The notes: generated from the sequence alone by a model not told the origin. DNA of 64,000 bases from Pseudomonas extremaustralis (GCF_900102035.1 NZ_LT629689.1:310001-374000); one strand, 5' to 3'; counted from the stretch's first letter, positions 29,092-39,085 are shown. Numbers and translations: made by a program.

Positions 29092-31260
29092 TCAACCGTT
29101 CTTCTCCTTCTCCAACCCGCCCGAAGCCCCCGTCACTACCTGCACACTCAAGCGCGGCGTCGCCAGGTCCAGCCCGGCCTCATCCAGATGCCGTTTGAGC
29201 GACAGGTTGAACGCCCGCGACACTTCCCATTGTTTGATCGGCGCCGTCTTGAACCGTGCCCGCAGGATGGCGCTGCCGGACTCGAAGCTTTCCACGCCCT
29301 GGATCTCCAGCGGCGACCAGATATTGCGACGCTGCAGCGGGTCGTGGCGCATTTTCTGGCCGACGTCGCGGATCAGTTTGATCGCCTCGTCGATGTCCAT
29401 GTTGTAAGGGATCGCTACCCGGAAGATCGCGTAGCCGAACTCCCGGGAGTAGTTCTTGATGCTCTTGATTTCGCTGAACGGAATGGTGTGCACGATGCCG
29501 TCGATATCGCGCAGGCGCACGGTGCGGATGGTCAGGCCTTCGACGGTACCAAGGTGGCCACCGACATCGACGTAGTCATCGATGGCCAGGGAGTCTTCGA
29601 TGATGATGAACAGGCCGGTGATCAAGTCCGCCACCAGCGACTGCGCGCCAAAACCGATGGCCAGGCCGATCACACCGGCACCGGCCAGCAGCGGCGTGAC
29701 GTTCATGCCCATGTTGGCCAGGGCGACGATGGCCGCGATGATGAAGATGGTCACGAACAGCACGTTGCGAATCAGCGGCATCATGGTCTGCGCCCGCGCG
29801 TTGGCCAAGCCTTTGCGCGAGCGGGTGAGGGCGTGGTGGATCGCGGTGTCGCTGAGAATCCAGATCAGCCAGGCAAACAGCAACGTGCCGCCGAGGCCGA
29901 ACAGCTTGACGCTGATTTCATGGCCGTCGCCTTCGGTGAAGCGAACCAACGACAACCCCCAGACCCGCAGCCCCAGCTCGATGAACGTCAGCCACACCAC
30001 CAGATGGGCGAGGGTGTAGACGAAACTCTTCAAGCGTTCGGAGTACAGCGCATGGCGTTTGTGCCCGCGTTGCGGCTTGAGGGCATGGCGGCGCACCAGG
30101 CCGTTGATCACCATGCACAACACCAGCAACACCGTGCACAACAGTGACTGGCGCAGGGCGGTGCTGGTGTCGCCGGCGGAAACGAAGGTGGCGAACAGCG
30201 AGATGCCCACCAGCAGCAGGGCCGGGATGTACCAGAAGGTGCCGATGATTTCGATCGTATCGCTGAGGGCGCGACGGGTCAGGCGGCGGGACAGTGGTTG
30301 GTTACGGATCAGGTGCGCGATCGGGCGGCGGAAACGCAGGATAAACACGCCGGTAGACAGCGCGGCCATGACATTGGCCACGGTTGCCGCCGTGTGAGAC
30401 AGGTGCTGACCAAGCGCAGCAACCAGCCGGGGATCGCCCAAGGCTTCGCCAAAGGCGGCGAAACTGCCGATCCACCACAAGGGCCGAAAGGCCTGGCGCC
30501 GCAGGATATACAAGGCGTGGCGGCGATGAGGCCCGTCCAGCACGGAGAATGCGATCACGCAGATTGCCGAGAAACAGGTACCGACCACCAGCGCATACGC
30601 CAGCACCATCGCCAGAGACTTGCCCAGGGACGAGGGCAGTACGTAGCTCAGGTACACCGTGATCACCAGCGCGATCAGCCACGGCCCCAGTTTGCGCAGG
30701 GCGAAGCGCAGCATGTCCCAGGTGCGTGGGTGTTGCGGCAGCTCATCGGGCAGACCGAAGCGCTCGCGCAGCCGGTGGCTGAGCCAGATCAGCGCGGCGG
30801 CCAGCAGGCTCCACACCGCCAGGATCAAGGCAAAGCCGAAGATGATCGGCAGCCATTCACTGGCCGGTAGCATCAGCGCACTGAGCTCATCCTTGGCCAT
30901 ATCGACTTCATCGGACCAGCGTTCCAGCGGGCTGTTGGCGCCGGAGAACTGCTGCTCCAAGTCCGACAGCGTACTGCCGATCAGGCCGAGCACACCTTGT
31001 TCGGTTACCGGTTGAGCCTTTTGTGTGGCAGCGCGCAGTTTTTTCAGGTCGCTCAGCAGTTGGGTGCGTTGCTGGTCGTTTTCCAGGGTCTTGATCACCT
31101 CGTCCAACGACTGGCCGAGGGGGACGTCTGCCTGGGGTTGGGTTTGGTGGGCGGTGCCCAACAGGCCTGTCAGGCCCACCGCCTGGGCAGAGGTGAACGG
31201 CAGCAGCGTGAGCAGAGCGATCAGCAAGCAACAGGGCAGGGCGAAAAGACGGGAAAGCAC
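29092..31260 (-). CDS. MscS family mechanosensitive channel (YbiO/MscM-like)
   Basis: 722 residues: a signal peptide (LLIALLTLLPFTSAQA), a periplasmic coiled region (ENDQQRTQLLSDLKKLRAA), then about eleven hydrophobic helices. The pore helix and beta domain of MscS are clear near 520-620 (LLAGAGVIGLAIGFGAQSLV, GLFIIIEDSLAIDDYVDVGG, GTVEGLTIRTVRLRD). The size is near E. coli YbiO (741) rather than MscS (286). It should open under membrane tension and release solutes on osmotic downshift. Single gene, converging on mbtH. The C-terminus is a charged cytoplasmic tail. Confidence 0.9.
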   Translation of the reverse strand: MLSRLFALPCCLLIALLTLLPFTSAQAVGLTGLLGTAHQTQPQADVPLGQSLDEVIKTLENDQQRTQLLSDLKKLRAATQKAQPVTEQGVLGLIGSTLSDLEQQFSGANSPLERWSDEVDMAKDELSALMLPASEWLPIIFGFALILAVWSLLAAALIWLSHRLRERFGLPDELPQHPRTWDMLRFALRKLGPWLIALVITVYLSYVLPSSLGKSLAMVLAYALVVGTCFSAICVIAFSVLDGPHRRHALYILRRQAFRPLWWIGSFAAFGEALGDPRLVAALGQHLSHTAATVANVMAALSTGVFILRFRRPIAHLIRNQPLSRRLTRRALSDTIEIIGTFWYIPALLLVGISLFATFVSAGDTSTALRQSLLCTVLLVLCMVINGLVRRHALKPQRGHKRHALYSERLKSFVYTLAHLVVWLTFIELGLRVWGLSLVRFTEGDGHEISVKLFGLGGTLLFAWLIWILSDTAIHHALTRSRKGLANARAQTMMPLIRNVLFVTIFIIAAIVALANMGMNVTPLLAGAGVIGLAIGFGAQSLVADLITGLFIIIEDSLAIDDYVDVGGHLGTVEGLTIRTVRLRDIDGIVHTIPFSEIKSIKNYSREFGYAIFRVAIPYNMDIDEAIKLIRDVGQKMRHDPLQRRNIWSPLEIQGVESFESGSAILRARFKTAPIKQWEVSRAFNLSLKRHLDEAGLDLATPRLSVQVVTGASGGLEKEKNG

Positions 31261-31332
31261 TAGGCGGTCAACCTTGAAAACGACAGATCGACCGAGTGTA
31301 CGAGGCTGCTATGCCAGATGCGAGTGCATTTG

Positions 31333-31509
31333 TCATTCGGCCAGTTTGGCGAGGATCTTGAACACCACAGTGCCCAGGATCAGCAGCATGCCGACCCACA
31401 TGCCGAATACACCGAGGGGTTTGTCGCGGAAATTGAAGCCGACAGCGAGCATGATCATGCCGATCAGAATGGGGATGAGCATGGCGTGGAAAGAGGACAT
31501 GGAGATCAT
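31333..31509 (-). CDS. Small membrane protein of unknown function, 58 residues
   Basis: ATG 31509 to TGA 31333 reads MISMSSFHAMLIPILIGMIM and continues through two hydrophobic helices (IPILIGMIMLAVGF, VFGMWVGMLLILGTVVF) joined by a short basic loop NFRDKP. The second Met (31500) is an alternative start. Short two-helix proteins of this kind are found in Pseudomonas, but I recognise no function. It is a single gene between apeB and the channel gene. The membrane pattern and the good reading frame are the support. Confidence 0.6.
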   Translation of the reverse strand: MISMSSFHAMLIPILIGMIMLAVGFNFRDKPLGVFGMWVGMLLILGTVVFKILAKLAE

Positions 31510-31609
31510 GGGGAGACAGCCTTGTCAGGTGGTGAATAGGGGCAAGTCTAGGTCGGAAGTTGGGAAATGGGGTTGATATGCATCACAAACATATCAACCC
31601 CATGCCGCA

Positions 31610-32899
31610 TCAGGGCAGGTCGTGGCTCGCGTAGAACGCACCCAGGACCTTCACCAGATGGGCGAGGTCATGGCTGCCGCACAGTTCACGAATGGAATGC
31701 ATGGCGAACGTCGGCAGGCCGATGTCCACGGTGCGCACACCCAGGTGGCTGGCGGTGATCGGGCCGATGGTCGAGCCGCAGCCCATGTCGCTGCGCACCA
31801 CAAAGCTTTGCACCGGTACTTCCTGGGCCATGCACAGGTGGCGGAAGAAGCCGGCGGTTTCGCTGTTGGTGGCGTAGCGCTGGTTGCTGTTGACCTTGAT
31901 CACCGGGCCCGCATTGAGCTTGGGGCCGTGGTTGGCGTCGTGCTTCTCGGCGTAGTTCGGATGCACGCCGTGGGCGTTGTCGGCCGATACCAACAGGGAT
32001 TTCTGAATGGTGCGTACGAATTCATCACCTTCGGGCAACAGGCGCCGCAGGGTCTGTTCGAGCATCGGGCCATCGGCACCGCAGGCGGAGCAGGAACCCA
32101 CTTCTTCGTGGTCGTTGCACACCAGCACGCAGGTTTCATCGCTTTCGCTGGTGAGCAGCGCTTGCAGGCCGGCATAGCACGACAACAGGTTGTCCAGGCG
32201 CGCGCCGGCGATGAAGTCGCCGTTGAGGCCAATCACGGCGGCGGCCTGGGTGTCGTAGAAGCTCAGCTCATAGTCGAGCACCACGTCGGCATTCAGCCCG
32301 TGCTCGCGTGCCAGTTGTTCGGTGAGCACGGCACGGAAGTCCACGCGCTCGTCACCGGCAAATTGCGCGAGGATCGGCGGCAGTTCGGTCTGCGCGTTGA
32401 TTGCCCAGCCCTGGTTGGCTTCACGGTTCAGGTGGATGGCCAGGTTGGGGATAGTGGCGATGGGCAGCTTGAAGTCGATCAGTTGGCTTTCGACCTTGCC
32501 ATCGCGGCGGAACGTGACGCGACCGGCCAGGGACAGGTCACGGTCGAACCACGGCGCCAGCAGCGCACCGCCATAGACTTCCACGCCCAATTGCCAGAAG
32601 CCCTGGCGCTGCAACTCCGGCTGGGGCTTGACCCGCAGGCAGGGGCTGTCGGTATGGGCGCCGACCAGGCGAATACCGCCTTGCAGCGGCGAGTGGCGGC
32701 CAAGCTTGAAGGCAATGATCGAGGAGTCGTTGCGGGTCACGTAGTAGCGACCATTGGCTTCGGTGGTCCAGGTTTCGCGCTCGTCGAGACGCTGGAAGCC
32801 GGCCGCTTCGAGGCGCTGGGCCAGCGCGGCAGTGGCATGGAAAGGAGTAGGGGAGGCCTTGAGGAAGTCGATCAGGCCTTGATTCAACGCTTCGCGCAT
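31610..32899 (-). CDS. apeB: M18 family aminopeptidase ApeB
   Basis: 429 residues from ATG 32899, the family length; the frame stays open further upstream but without homology. Metal and catalytic motifs in order: [14 protein letters not shown] near 80, [10 protein letters not shown] near 230, DHEEVGS near 260, [12 protein letters not shown] near 305 and [11 protein letters not shown] near 400. It is a cocatalytic zinc exopeptidase that removes acidic N-terminal residues (aspartyl aminopeptidase class) in the cytoplasm. It follows rluA on the same strand with a short REP-like hairpin between. Confidence 0.92.
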   Translation of the reverse strand: MREALNQGLIDFLKASPTPFHATAALAQRLEAAGFQRLDERETWTTEANGRYYVTRNDSSIIAFKLGRHSPLQGGIRLVGAHTDSPCLRVKPQPELQRQGFWQLGVEVYGGALLAPWFDRDLSLAGRVTFRRDGKVESQLIDFKLPIATIPNLAIHLNREANQGWAINAQTELPPILAQFAGDERVDFRAVLTEQLAREHGLNADVVLDYELSFYDTQAAAVIGLNGDFIAGARLDNLLSCYAGLQALLTSESDETCVLVCNDHEEVGSCSACGADGPMLEQTLRRLLPEGDEFVRTIQKSLLVSADNAHGVHPNYAEKHDANHGPKLNAGPVIKVNSNQRYATNSETAGFFRHLCMAQEVPVQSFVVRSDMGCGSTIGPITASHLGVRTVDIGLPTFAMHSIRELCGSHDLAHLVKVLGAFYASHDLP

Positions 32900-32962
32900 A
32901 AATAGCTCCAGACAGCAGTGCGCGGAGTTTACCGTTCGACGGCAAGAAGTGCACAGAACAAA

Positions 32963-32986
32963 TGTGGGAGGTGGCTTGCTCCCACA
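32963..32986. repeat. REP-like hairpin of the second class
   Basis: TGTGGGAG (32963-32970) and CTCCCACA (32979-32986) flank GTGGCTTG. It is related to the TGTGGGAGCGGGCTTGC class seen at 41104. It sits between rluA and apeB and could end the rluA transcript. Confidence 0.6.
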
Positions 32987-33006
32987 TGTTGACGGTATTG
33001 CCAGCT

Positions 33007-33642
33007 TTAGAAGGGCGCCGGGCACTCGAAGCGCAGCCGTTCGCCGCTTTGCGGGTGGGTGAAACTCAGCATGCTCGCGTGCAGGCACAGGCGCGGCCAG
33101 GCGGCCAGGGCTTGTTCATGGGCGTACAGGCCGTCGCCCAACAGCGGATGGCCGATGGAAAGCATGTGGACACGCAACTGGTGCGAGCGCCCGGTGATCG
33201 GCGTCAGCTCGACACGGCACCAGTCGCCGCAACGTTCCTGCACCTTCCAGAAGGTCAGCGCATGCTTGCCGAATTCATGGTCCACCACGTGGCGCGGCTT
33301 GGTCGGCGGGTCGTAGCGCAGGGGCAGGTCGATGCTGCCGCTGTCCAGGTCTGGTTGACCCCAGGCCAGGGCGGTGTAGGCCTTTTCGGTTTCGCGGTCA
33401 TGAAACTGGCGGGACAGTTCGCGATGGGTATCGGCGTCCCGGGCCAGCAGGATGATCCCCGAGGTTTCCCAGTCCAGGCGATGGACGATGCGGGCTTCGG
33501 GGTAGCCGTTTTCCTGCAGGCGTGTGATCAGGCAGTCCTTGTTGTCGTCGGCGCGGCCAGGCACCGAAAGCAGCAAAGTGGGCTTGTTCACCACCAGAAC
33601 GGCGGCGTCCTGATGAATGATATGGATGTTGGACAACGGCAT
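33007..33642 (-). CDS. rluA: RluA family pseudouridine synthase
   Basis: 211 residues from ATG 33642; an in-frame start 18 bases upstream is possible. The catalytic motif [16 protein letters not shown] carries the essential Asp near residue 60. [13 protein letters not shown] and [21 protein letters not shown] are typical of RluA, which modifies U746 of 23S rRNA and U32 of several tRNAs. Gene order rluA-minE-minD-minC is conserved in Pseudomonas. Cytoplasmic, stand-alone enzyme without an S4 domain, as expected for RluA. Confidence 0.9.
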   Translation of the reverse strand: MPLSNIHIIHQDAAVLVVNKPTLLLSVPGRADDNKDCLITRLQENGYPEARIVHRLDWETSGIILLARDADTHRELSRQFHDRETEKAYTALAWGQPDLDSGSIDLPLRYDPPTKPRHVVDHEFGKHALTFWKVQERCGDWCRVELTPITGRSHQLRVHMLSIGHPLLGDGLYAHEQALAAWPRLCLHASMLSFTHPQSGERLRFECPAPF

Positions 33643-33667
33643 TAAACAGCCTCGTAACAAACGCCAA

Positions 33668-33720
33668 CGGCGGCTCGCCCACCCGGCTCCCGTAAAGGGA
33701 TCAAGGTGAACGAGCCGCCG
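33668..33720. terminator. Long-stem hairpin between minE and rluA
   Basis: CGGCGGCTCG (33668-33677) and exact complement CGAGCCGCCG (33711-33720). The 33-base loop can fold further. It lies after the minE stop on the minus strand. There is no T tract, so read-through into rluA may be reduced rather than abolished. Confidence 0.5.
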
Positions 33721-33738
33721 TGGCAGCCGCCTGTTCGA

Positions 33739-33993
33739 TCAACGATCAGGCAGGGTGATATTGAGTTCCAGAATCGAGCAGCTGCCGTCGTTTTCCAGAG
33801 CGACATGCACGTCATCGTTGCCGATATTGACGTACTTGCGGATCACTTCGACCAGTTCCTTCTGCAAGGCTGGCAGGTAATCAGGGGTACTGCGTTGGCC
33901 GCGTTCGTGCGCCACGATGATCTGTAGACGCTCTTTCGCTACCGACGCGGTACTTGGCTTTTTGTTGGCGCGAAAGAAGTCGAGAAATTTCAT
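33739..33993 (-). CDS. minE: Cell division topological specificity factor MinE
   Basis: 84 residues with the MinE layout: an N-terminal membrane/MinD-binding helix ([20 protein letters not shown]), [14 protein letters not shown], and a C-terminal dimerisation domain. MinE stimulates the ATPase of MinD and drives pole-to-pole movement that keeps the division septum at midcell. It starts three bases after the minD stop and is surely cotranscribed with it. Confidence 0.96.
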   Translation of the reverse strand: MKFLDFFRANKKPSTASVAKERLQIIVAHERGQRSTPDYLPALQKELVEVIRKYVNIGNDDVHVALENDGSCSILELNITLPDR

Positions 33994-33996
33994 TGT

Positions 33997-34809
33997 TTAG
34001 TTGCCTCCAAAGATACGCTCGAAGAATCCCTTCTTCTTAACATCGAGGAAGCGATGTTCCACGGTCTTGCCCAGCAAGCGATCGACCGCATCGCTGTACG
34101 CCTGGCCGGCGTCGCTCTGGTCGTCGAGAATCACCGGCACGCCCTGGTTGGATGCCTTCAGGACGGCCTGGGATTCCGGGATCACGCCCAGCAGGGTCAC
34201 CGCAAGGATTTCCTTGACGTCTTCAACGCCGAGCATTTCGCCGTTGCTGACGCGCTCCGGGTTGTAGCGGGTGAGCAGCAGGTGTTCCTTGATCGGCTCT
34301 TCGCCTTTCTCGGCGCGCTGGGACTTGCTGGCCAACAGGCCGAGCATGCGGTCCGAGTCACGTACGGAGGACACTTCCGGGTTGGTCACGACGATGGCTT
34401 CATCGGCGAAGTACATCGCCAGGTGAGCACCGGTTTCGATACCGGCCGGCGAGTCGCAGACCACGTATTCGAAGGTTTCCTTCAGTTCGGCGAGGACCTT
34501 GCCTACGCCTTCCTTGGTCAGCGCGTCTTTGTCGCGGGTCTGGCTGGCGGCCAGCACGTACAGGTTCTCAAGGCGCTTGTCCTTGATCAGGGCCTGTTGC
34601 AGGTTGGCTTCGCCGTTGACCACGTTGACGAAGTCATACACCACGCGGCGTTCGCAGCCCATGATCAGGTCGAGGTTACGCAAACCGACGTCGAAGTCGA
34701 CGATGACTGTTTTGTGGCCGCGCAAAGCGAGGCCGGTACCGATAGCGGCGCTGGTGGTGGTCTTACCCACACCACCCTTGCCGGATGTAACCACGAGAAT
34801 CTTGGCCAA
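33997..34809 (-). CDS. minD: Septum site-determining ATPase MinD
   Basis: 270 residues. The deviant Walker A GKGGVGKTTTSAAIG is at residues 10-24, VIVDFDVGLRNLD supplies the second Asp, and VVCDSPAGIETGA is the switch II region. The C-terminal amphipathic membrane-targeting helix reads KGFFERIFGGN. MinD-ATP binds the membrane and recruits MinC; MinE releases it. It follows minC after 200 bases, a gap that may hold its own promoter (A/T-rich stretch near 34985); I see no clear motif there. Confidence 0.97.
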   Translation of the reverse strand: MAKILVVTSGKGGVGKTTTSAAIGTGLALRGHKTVIVDFDVGLRNLDLIMGCERRVVYDFVNVVNGEANLQQALIKDKRLENLYVLAASQTRDKDALTKEGVGKVLAELKETFEYVVCDSPAGIETGAHLAMYFADEAIVVTNPEVSSVRDSDRMLGLLASKSQRAEKGEEPIKEHLLLTRYNPERVSNGEMLGVEDVKEILAVTLLGVIPESQAVLKASNQGVPVILDDQSDAGQAYSDAVDRLLGKTVEHRFLDVKKKGFFERIFGGN

Positions 34810-35009
34810 GGTGTTTCACCCCTAAGGAAAAAGGACTTTCAGTCCCTGAAAAACATCTCTTGGAACTCGCCGCAGGCGGACAGCCATCGTAGGAAAAAGA
34901 TGTGGTTTCCGCGGGGGAAACGCCAACTTCCAGTTATTCCTACGCAAGTCTTGCCGGTTTCGCTGTGCTATCAGAGTCTAGAGATGCTTGGAAAACGCGG
35001 CAGTATCCG

Positions 35010-35747
35010 TTAAAGACGGATGATGTTCAACACGTCGCCCGACAGGCTGACCTGCACCCCGGCTCCCCATAGCGGATCGCGACGCAAATCTTCGGAAACC
35101 TTGTACTGGCCTGCGATGGACACGAGTTCAGCGGTCAAGTGCTGGCAAAAAATGCGGGCCTTGGTATCACCCTTGATGCCGGCGAGGGCACGTCCGCGCA
35201 TCGGGCCGTATACATGGATGTTGCCATCGGCGAGAAGTTCCGCGCCGGGACTGACCGAGGAGACTACAACCAGGTCGCCGCCCTGGGCGTAAATCTGCTG
35301 TCCGCCGCGTACGGGCGTGGTGATTATCTTTGTAGGCTTGATCGTCGGCTCCGGCGGTTTTTCCGGTTTTTTCTTCACTTCTCCGACCAAAGGATCGAGG
35401 GGACGCTCGCGTGCGCCGGACGGCGGCAGTACTGGCAGTTCAATTGCAATGGCGGCGGCAATGTCTTCGATACGGCTGGCGCGAATCGCCAGGGTGCGCA
35501 GGCCATGGGAGCGACACACGCGCATCAGCGCGGGCAGGTCGACGGCGCCTTGGCCGGCTGGCAGTTTGTCCAGGGCCAGCACCAGCGGGGCATTATTGAA
35601 AAAGTTCGGCGCGAGGGCGACCTTGGCGGCGAGCTGGCGGTCCAGGGCGTCGAGGTCGTTGCGGGCCAGTTCCAGCACGGTGATGGCGAGCATGCTGCCT
35701 TTCAGCTGGAACACGGGATCTTGGTCTAGCGGTTCGGTTTGGCTCAT
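35010..35747 (-). CDS. minC: Septum site-determining protein MinC
   Basis: 245 residues from ATG 35747 ([17 protein letters not shown]); the frame extends 22 codons upstream without homology. The N-terminal FtsZ-inhibiting domain spans about 1-110, a proline/lysine linker about 120-145 ([13 protein letters not shown]), then the C-terminal beta-helix domain with [17 protein letters not shown] and [14 protein letters not shown]. MinC blocks FtsZ assembly when held at the membrane by MinD. It is divergent from the lipid A acyltransferase gene. Confidence 0.95.
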   Translation of the reverse strand: MSQTEPLDQDPVFQLKGSMLAITVLELARNDLDALDRQLAAKVALAPNFFNNAPLVLALDKLPAGQGAVDLPALMRVCRSHGLRTLAIRASRIEDIAAAIAIELPVLPPSGARERPLDPLVGEVKKKPEKPPEPTIKPTKIITTPVRGGQQIYAQGGDLVVVSSVSPGAELLADGNIHVYGPMRGRALAGIKGDTKARIFCQHLTAELVSIAGQYKVSEDLRRDPLWGAGVQVSLSGDVLNIIRL

Positions 35748-35866
35748 GGTCGGCAAAAGCGGCTTGTCACGAAAAGTGTCGAGACTTATAACGAGAACAT
35801 CCACTGGCCGCAAGCCGAGTCGAACCGTTGTAGAATGCGCGGCCCTTGTCTTTACCGGAATCTGTA

Positions 35867-36802
35867 ATGGATCGCCCGCGTTTTCGAGCTGTATTTCTTC
35901 ATCCGCGTTTTTGGCTGTTATGGCTGGGACTCGGCCTCTTGTGGCTGGTGACCCAACTGCCGTACCCGGCGCTGCTGACCATTGGTCGCCTGCTCGGTGC
36001 CGGCATGTACCGTGTGGCCGGTGACCGCCGCCGCATTGCCGCGCGAAACCTGGAATTGTGCTTCCCGGAAAAATCCGCCCAGGAACGTCAGCGCTTGCTC
36101 AAGGAAAACTTCGCCTCGACCGGTATCGCCTTCTTTGAAATGGCCATGAGCTGGTGGTGGCCCAAGCCGCGCCTGGCGCGCCTGGCCCATGTCGAAGGCC
36201 TCGAACACCTCAAGCAGGCCGAGTCGGATGGCAAGGGCGTGATCCTCATGGCCCTGCACTTCACCACCCTGGAAATCGGCGCTGCCCTGCTGGGGCAGAA
36301 GCACACCATCGATGGCATGTACCGTGAGCACGGCAACCCGTTGTTCGACTACATCCAGCGCCGTGGCCGCGAGCGCCACAACCTCGATTCCCTGGCGGTC
36401 GAGCGCGAAGACGTGCGCGGCATGCTCAAGCTGCTGCGTGCCGGCCGTGCCATCTGGTACGCACCCGATCAGGATTACGGCGCCAAGCAAAGTCTCTTCG
36501 TGCCGCTGTTCGGCATCCAGGCCGCCACCGTGACCGCCACCAGCAAGTTTGCGCGGTTGGGCAAGGCGTTGGTGGTGCCGTTCACCCAGCAGCGCCTGGC
36601 CGATGGCAGTGGTTACCGCCTGGTGATCCATCCGCCGTTGACCGATTTCCCCGGCGAGAGCGATGAAGTCGATTGCCTGCGCATCAACAGGTGGGTCGAA
36701 GCCTCGGTGCGCGAATGCCCCGAGCAATATTTGTGGACCCACCGCCGCTTCAAGAGCCGGCCGCCGGGTGAACCCAAGCTGTACGAAAAACGCCGTCGAT
36801 AA
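35867..36802 (+). CDS. Lipid A biosynthesis lauroyl acyltransferase (LpxL/HtrB family)
   Basis: 311 residues from ATG 35867. One N-terminal membrane helix ([18 protein letters not shown]) and the acyltransferase motif H-x4-E in [10 protein letters not shown] near residue 132 are typical; [20 protein letters not shown] and [20 protein letters not shown] follow. It transfers a secondary acyl chain, probably laurate, from acyl-ACP to lipid A at the inner membrane face. Pseudomonas has two such enzymes (HtrB1, HtrB2 in P. aeruginosa), and I cannot say which this is. It is divergent from minC. Confidence 0.9.
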   Translation: MDRPRFRAVFLHPRFWLLWLGLGLLWLVTQLPYPALLTIGRLLGAGMYRVAGDRRRIAARNLELCFPEKSAQERQRLLKENFASTGIAFFEMAMSWWWPKPRLARLAHVEGLEHLKQAESDGKGVILMALHFTTLEIGAALLGQKHTIDGMYREHGNPLFDYIQRRGRERHNLDSLAVEREDVRGMLKLLRAGRAIWYAPDQDYGAKQSLFVPLFGIQAATVTATSKFARLGKALVVPFTQQRLADGSGYRLVIHPPLTDFPGESDEVDCLRINRWVEASVRECPEQYLWTHRRFKSRPPGEPKLYEKRRR

Positions 36803-36832
36803 GACTGACCTTTCCCAACATGGAGTGATGCG

Positions 36833-37975
36833 ATGCGCCCAACTGAACCGGTGACAGGTTTGATTCTTTCCGGTGGCGGGGCGCGGGCGGCGTATCAGGT
36901 GGGGGTGTTGGCGGCGATTGCCGAACTGTTGCCGCCGGGGGCGCCCAATCCTTTCCCGGTGATCGTCGGCACCTCGGCCGGCGCGATCAATGCGGTGACC
37001 CTGGCCAGTGGCGCCATGGACTTCACCGCTGCCATCAAACGTCTTACCGCCTTCTGGCAGGGCTTTCGCAGTCATCTGGTGCTGCGCAGCGACTGGCCGG
37101 GGGTGATTCACCAGGCGAGCCGTTTCTGTCTCCACAGCCTGTTGGGCCTGGGCGCACGCGTCCCGGTGGCCTTGCTCGACAGCTCGCCCTTGCGCGAGCT
37201 GTTGCAGGAACGCTTGAACCTGGACGGTATCGACGACGCGATCCGCCGTCAGCATTTGCATGCCGTGGCGGTGACCGCCTTCGGTTACGAATCCGGGCAG
37301 GCGGTGACGTTCTATCAAGGCGGCGGCGCCATCGTCCCTTGGTTGCGTCATCGTCGCATCGGGGTGCCTACCGAACTGACGGTTGAGCACCTGTTGGCCA
37401 GTTCGGCGATCCCCTTGCTGTTTGCCCCGGTGAAACTCGACCTGGAGTATTTCGGTGACGGTGCCGTGCGGCAATCGGCGCCCATCAGCCCGGCGTTGCA
37501 CCTGGGGGCCAGCCGCGTGCTGGTGGTCGGTGTCAGCGGCAACCCGCGCGGTAACGAGCCGACGGCGCAACGCAGCTACACCGGCCAGCAGCCGACACTG
37601 GCGCAGATCGGCGGGCATATGCTCAACAGCACGTTCATCGACAGCTTGGAAAGTGATATCGAACTGCTGGAGCGCTTGAACCAGTTCAGCCATCTCCAAC
37701 CCGCCGACAGCGCGGCTCGCGGCCTGGCACCGGTGGATGTGCTGGTGATTGCGCCCAGCCAACCGATCGACGAAATCGCCGCACGCCATCGGCAGGAATT
37801 GCCGGCGGCGTTGCGCTTGTTTTTACGTGGGCCGGGCGCGACCAAGACGAGCGGGGCGGGGGTGTTGAGTTACTTGTTGTTCGAGGCGGGGTATTGCAGC
37901 GAGTTGATTGAATTGGGACGGCGCGATGCATTGGCCAAGCGCGAGGAAATAACCCGCTTCCTCGGCCTGGCGTGA
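36833..37975 (+). CDS. Patatin-like phospholipase
   Basis: 380 residues. The oxyanion motif GGGARAAYQVG is at about residue 15, the nucleophile elbow GTSAGAIN near 44 and the dyad Asp in DGAVRQSAP near 209. These define a serine/aspartate lipid acyl hydrolase. No signal peptide, so probably cytoplasmic or delivered by a special route. It starts 30 bases after the acyltransferase gene and probably shares its transcript, which suggests a role in membrane lipid turnover. Substrate unknown. Confidence 0.9.
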   Translation: MRPTEPVTGLILSGGGARAAYQVGVLAAIAELLPPGAPNPFPVIVGTSAGAINAVTLASGAMDFTAAIKRLTAFWQGFRSHLVLRSDWPGVIHQASRFCLHSLLGLGARVPVALLDSSPLRELLQERLNLDGIDDAIRRQHLHAVAVTAFGYESGQAVTFYQGGGAIVPWLRHRRIGVPTELTVEHLLASSAIPLLFAPVKLDLEYFGDGAVRQSAPISPALHLGASRVLVVGVSGNPRGNEPTAQRSYTGQQPTLAQIGGHMLNSTFIDSLESDIELLERLNQFSHLQPADSAARGLAPVDVLVIAPSQPIDEIAARHRQELPAALRLFLRGPGATKTSGAGVLSYLLFEAGYCSELIELGRRDALAKREEITRFLGLA

Positions 37976-37978
37976 TCG

Positions 37979-38010
37979 CCTGTAGGGGCGAGCAAGCTCG
38001 CTCCTACAGG
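37979..38010. repeat. Near-perfect REP hairpin between convergent genes
   Basis: CCTGTAGGgGCGAGC (37979-37993) pairs with GCTCGCtCCTACAGG (37996-38010) around a two-base AA gap, with a single mismatch in 15. It lies 3 bases after the patatin stop and 7 bases after the tsx-like stop, so it can stop or stabilise both transcripts. Confidence 0.8.
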
Positions 38011-38017
38011 TGACGCG

Positions 38018-38803
38018 TCAGAAGTGGTACTTGACCAGGAAGCTCGCCGTATCCTGGTTGGTCTTGAACGCGCCGGAATCCTCGATCCCGTACTTGTTCT
38101 TCCAGTAGTCGTATTCGAAACCGACATACAGTTGTTTCTCGCCCCAGTTCAGCGCCTTGCCCAAGTCGTATTTGACTTGCGGATTGAAGTGCAAGTTGGC
38201 GTGGTAAACGCCACGGGCGTTCTTGTCGTTGTCCACCACCCAGTCCATGTAACCGTCGATCAGGATGTTGGAGTTGCCCAGCGGCAGGGTGTACGACCAC
38301 ACCGGAGTGATCTGCCATACGCCGTCGCCCGGGCGATTGCCTTCGGTCTGGCGCTGGTAGAAGTTCAACTGGAAGTAATCGAAACCGGGGATGTTCAAAT
38401 CAAAACCCGGGCCCAGCAGGTAGGACTCGTTATCGCCTTCGCCGAACTCGTAAGTGAAGGCCAGCAACACGTCCTTGATCGGGCCGAAGGACAGGTCCTT
38501 GTCCAGAATCTTGCCGAACGATAACCGTGGGCTGAACTCGCCGTAATAGGTGTCCGGGCCGACGTTGCCGTCTTCCTTGCCGTTATAAAAGATGCGGTCG
38601 AGGAAGAAGAAGTTGTCGCCATACTTCCATGCGTCGGCATGTTCGAACGTGACGGTTTGCTGGATCTGCGGGTTGACGGTGAAGTTCTTGCCCCACAAGT
38701 ACGTCAGGCTGTTGTTCTGCCATTGCAGCAAGTCACCAGCCACGGCCTGCCCACCGGCCAGCAGGGACCCTGCCAGCATCAGGCCTTTGAACATAGGTTT
38801 CAT
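38018..38803 (-). CDS. Outer-membrane Tsx-like nucleoside channel
   Basis: 261 residues with a signal peptide cut after GQAVA. The mature protein is a 12-strand type barrel rich in aromatic alternation (LLQWQNNSLTYLWG, QTVTFEHADAWKYGD) and ends with the outer-membrane signature ...SFLVKYHF. The opening resembles the Channel_Tsx/OmpK family. It lies beside the urate catabolic genes, which fits uptake of nucleosides or purines. Its upstream 380 bases hold no gene but contain a promoter-like pair and a terminator (see 38947-39120). Confidence 0.8.
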   Translation of the reverse strand: MKPMFKGLMLAGSLLAGGQAVAGDLLQWQNNSLTYLWGKNFTVNPQIQQTVTFEHADAWKYGDNFFFLDRIFYNGKEDGNVGPDTYYGEFSPRLSFGKILDKDLSFGPIKDVLLAFTYEFGEGDNESYLLGPGFDLNIPGFDYFQLNFYQRQTEGNRPGDGVWQITPVWSYTLPLGNSNILIDGYMDWVVDNDKNARGVYHANLHFNPQVKYDLGKALNWGEKQLYVGFEYDYWKNKYGIEDSGAFKTNQDTASFLVKYHF

Positions 38804-38946
38804 TCGGTTGCTCCCGAGTTAAAGTTTTATGGTTTTTCTTCTACGCCGGCGCTCTGGTGTGGCGCCTTTTGGTTTGCTGTAAAAATCGTCTGTTCGGTCA
38901 GCTTTAGTGCTTTTAGCAAGAGCTGCGCCAAGGTGTTTAAAAAGCC

Positions 38947-38971
38947 AAAAAAATCCCGTCGGCTGCCGGGA
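38947..38971 (-). terminator. Rho-independent terminator upstream of the tsx-like gene
   Basis: On the minus strand TCCCG (38971-38967), an 8-base loop, CGGGA (38958-38954), then seven T (38953-38947). It points toward tsx but stands 144 bases before its start and 210 bases after puuD. It is either the end of a small RNA, an attenuator of tsx or a late stop for puuD. Confidence 0.65.
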
Positions 38972-39085
38972 ATGCAGGCGAATTCGGAGGGCTTTTGCGC
39001 ACGTCGGCGGCCACTGTAGGCCTGGATAAGTTGGCCTTGCGGTCAGTTTTTACTTGGGCTGTTTTTTTTGAGTCGATTCGAGCGG
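38947..39085 (-). ncRNA. Candidate small RNA or attenuated leader of the tsx-like gene
   Basis: The 380-base gap between puuD and the tsx-like gene contains, on the minus strand, TTGAGC (39120-39115), 17 bases and TATTCT (39097-39092), a moderate sigma-70 promoter. It is followed by an A-rich stretch (eight A near 39069-39062) and the terminator at 38971-38947. A transcript would be about 139 bases. No coding frame is evident. I recognise no known RNA family; a leader RNA that controls tsx is as likely as a free small RNA. Confidence 0.35.

Noticed and set aside
38841..38870. GGCGC/GCGCC hairpin with four T near 38850-38870 on the plus strand
   Set aside because: No plus-strand gene precedes it and the stem is only five pairs; not called as a terminator.
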